From Clostridiales bacterium (lineage in GTDB: Bacteria; Bacillota_E; Sulfobacillia; Sulfobacillales; JAIMBI01): a stretch of DNA of 5,415 bases. The DNA is taken from the NCBI GenBank assembly GCA_027318915.1, contig DAHVOH010000139.1:1-5415 (forward strand). Direction: 5' to 3'. The notes under the pieces were generated by a model that was given only the letters and a program-made list of their open reading frames with translations, was not told where the DNA came from and made no database searches. The translations under genes were made by a program, and so were the position numbers. Positions 4,775 to 5,415 of this stretch are shown here, piece by piece (within the stretch, counting starts at the first letter, position 1; each line of letters starts with the position of its first letter).

Positions 4775-5415
4775 ATGACGGTGGCGTTTGTCATGCGGCC
4801 GGCGTTGGTGACCTGCCAAGCCGACGATCTGCTGGCTTTGGCGGAATGGACCGTGTCGACAGCGCCCCACCGCTTGGCCTGGGTGCTGAAGGGGGAACAG
4901 TTTGTCGGTGGTCTCCGGTTGGACCGCCAAGAACGGAGCCCCGCCGAGCGCGTCGACCACCTCATGGTCCCCGCCGGCCAGCTCCCGCAACTGGATCCCC
5001 ACATGGACATTGAAACCGCCCGCAGCATCCTCCAAGAACATCCCGACTGGCCGGCGGTGCCCGTCGTGCGCCACGGCCGCTTGGCGGGGGAGATCACCGC
5101 CGACCTGCTGCCGGCCCCGCCGTCGCCCGCACCGGGGCCGGACTGGCGGGGACTTTCGCGCGAGGAGCTCTCTCCCCACCTCTTCAACGCCATGATGTCG
5201 GGCATCATGGTGGTGGACGCCCGGGGGTTTCTTCGGGTCCTCAACGCCCATGGCGCCCGGATTCTCGGCGTCCGTCCCGAGCAGGTCGTGGATCGGCCCT
5301 ATGAACAGGTCGCCTCTTTCTTATTTCGGACCATGCCCGAATATCTGGCCGTAAGTGCGGTCCCCCGCGCGCTCCGGGGCGGCGAGGGCGAGGGTGAGCG
5401 ATCATTGGCCCTCCC
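4775..5415 (+). CDS. CBS-PAS sensory regulator, N-terminal part (runs off right edge)
   Basis: The 213 visible residues start at an ATG, with AAAGGAG (4760-4766) 8 bases upstream. Residues 1-53 look like a first CBS motif (FVMRPALVTC..., with HRLAWVLKGEQFVGGLRL). Residues 60-112 are a clearer second one (VDHLMVPAG..., with DWPAVPVVRHGRLAGEITADLL). A CBS pair commonly binds AMP, ATP or related adenosyl ligands. After a proline-rich linker (113-122), a PAS domain begins near residue 129: LFNAMMSGIMVVDARGFLRV, then LNAHGARILGVRPEQVVDRPYEQV. The output domain is beyond the window. CBS-PAS heads occur in sigma-54-dependent activators, histidine kinases and diguanylate cyclases. The LFNAMMSGIMVVD wording reminds me of sigma-54 activators, but that is a guess. 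No signal peptide or membrane segment is visible, so it is probably cytoplasmic. Its targets may lie to the right. Confidence 0.85.
   Translation, partial: MTVAFVMRPALVTCQADDLLALAEWTVSTAPHRLAWVLKGEQFVGGLRLDRQERSPAERVDHLMVPAGQLPQLDPHMDIETARSILQEHPDWPAVPVVRHGRLAGEITADLLPAPPSPAPGPDWRGLSREELSPHLFNAMMSGIMVVDARGFLRVLNAHGARILGVRPEQVVDRPYEQVASFLFRTMPEYLAVSAVPRALRGGEGEGERSLAL

Noticed and set aside
4548..4778. Plus-strand open frame of 76 codons before the CBS-PAS gene
   Set aside because: No ribosome site or recognisable motif, and it overlaps the well-supported start at 4775.
1..5415. Sigma-54 promoters (GG-N10-GC type), suspected because of the CBS-PAS regulator
   Set aside because: I found no convincing TGGCAC-N5-TTGCA-like element in the intergenic regions. 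Isolated GG/GC pairs are expected in GC-rich DNA.

Overview
The window is GC-rich throughout. Every convincing start has a strong purine-rich Shine-Dalgarno site about 7-9 bases upstream. It also carries a perfect Rex-type operator and a glutamine synthetase N-terminus of the GSI-alpha kind. Together these suggest a GC-rich Bacillota (Firmicutes) genome. That is an inference from style, not an identification. I see no mobile elements, CRISPR arrays, tRNA or rRNA genes.

Layout. Bases 1-447 (minus) are the first 149 codons of a type I glutamine synthetase whose remainder lies off the left edge. A 141-bp divergent gap (448-588) with an AT-rich -10 core separates it from a plus-strand gene (589-948) for a small membrane-anchored, proline-rich protein of unknown role. 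That gene converges on two minus-strand oxidoreductase genes. The downstream one (986-1843) encodes a 3-hydroxyisobutyrate dehydrogenase-family enzyme. The upstream one (1968-3095) encodes an enzyme resembling cyanobacterial long-chain acyl-ACP reductase, with the catalytic cysteine region conserved. The 124 bases between them hold two stem-loops, one of which straddles the reductase stop codon.

A 314-bp divergent regulatory region (3096-3409) separates the reductase from a plus-strand type II NADH dehydrogenase-like flavoprotein (3410-4504). It holds a good minus-strand promoter with two TGTGCACA palindromes at its transcription start, and a perfect TTGTGAAA-TC-TTTCACAA Rex box in front of the NADH dehydrogenase. 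After a 270-bp non-coding gap with a palindrome, a plus-strand gene begins at 4775 and runs off the right edge. It encodes a regulator with two CBS-like domains followed by a PAS domain.

How the genes may work together. Three of the six genes encode nicotinamide- or flavin-dependent oxidoreductases. The Rex box ties expression of the NADH dehydrogenase to the NADH/NAD+ ratio. The acyl-ACP reductase-like enzyme would draw reducing power into fatty aldehyde or a related product. The CBS-PAS protein could sense adenylates or another ligand and control something to the right of the window. The link between the acyl reductase and the redox gene is suggested only by their shared divergent control region. 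No aldehyde-deformylating oxygenase is visible.
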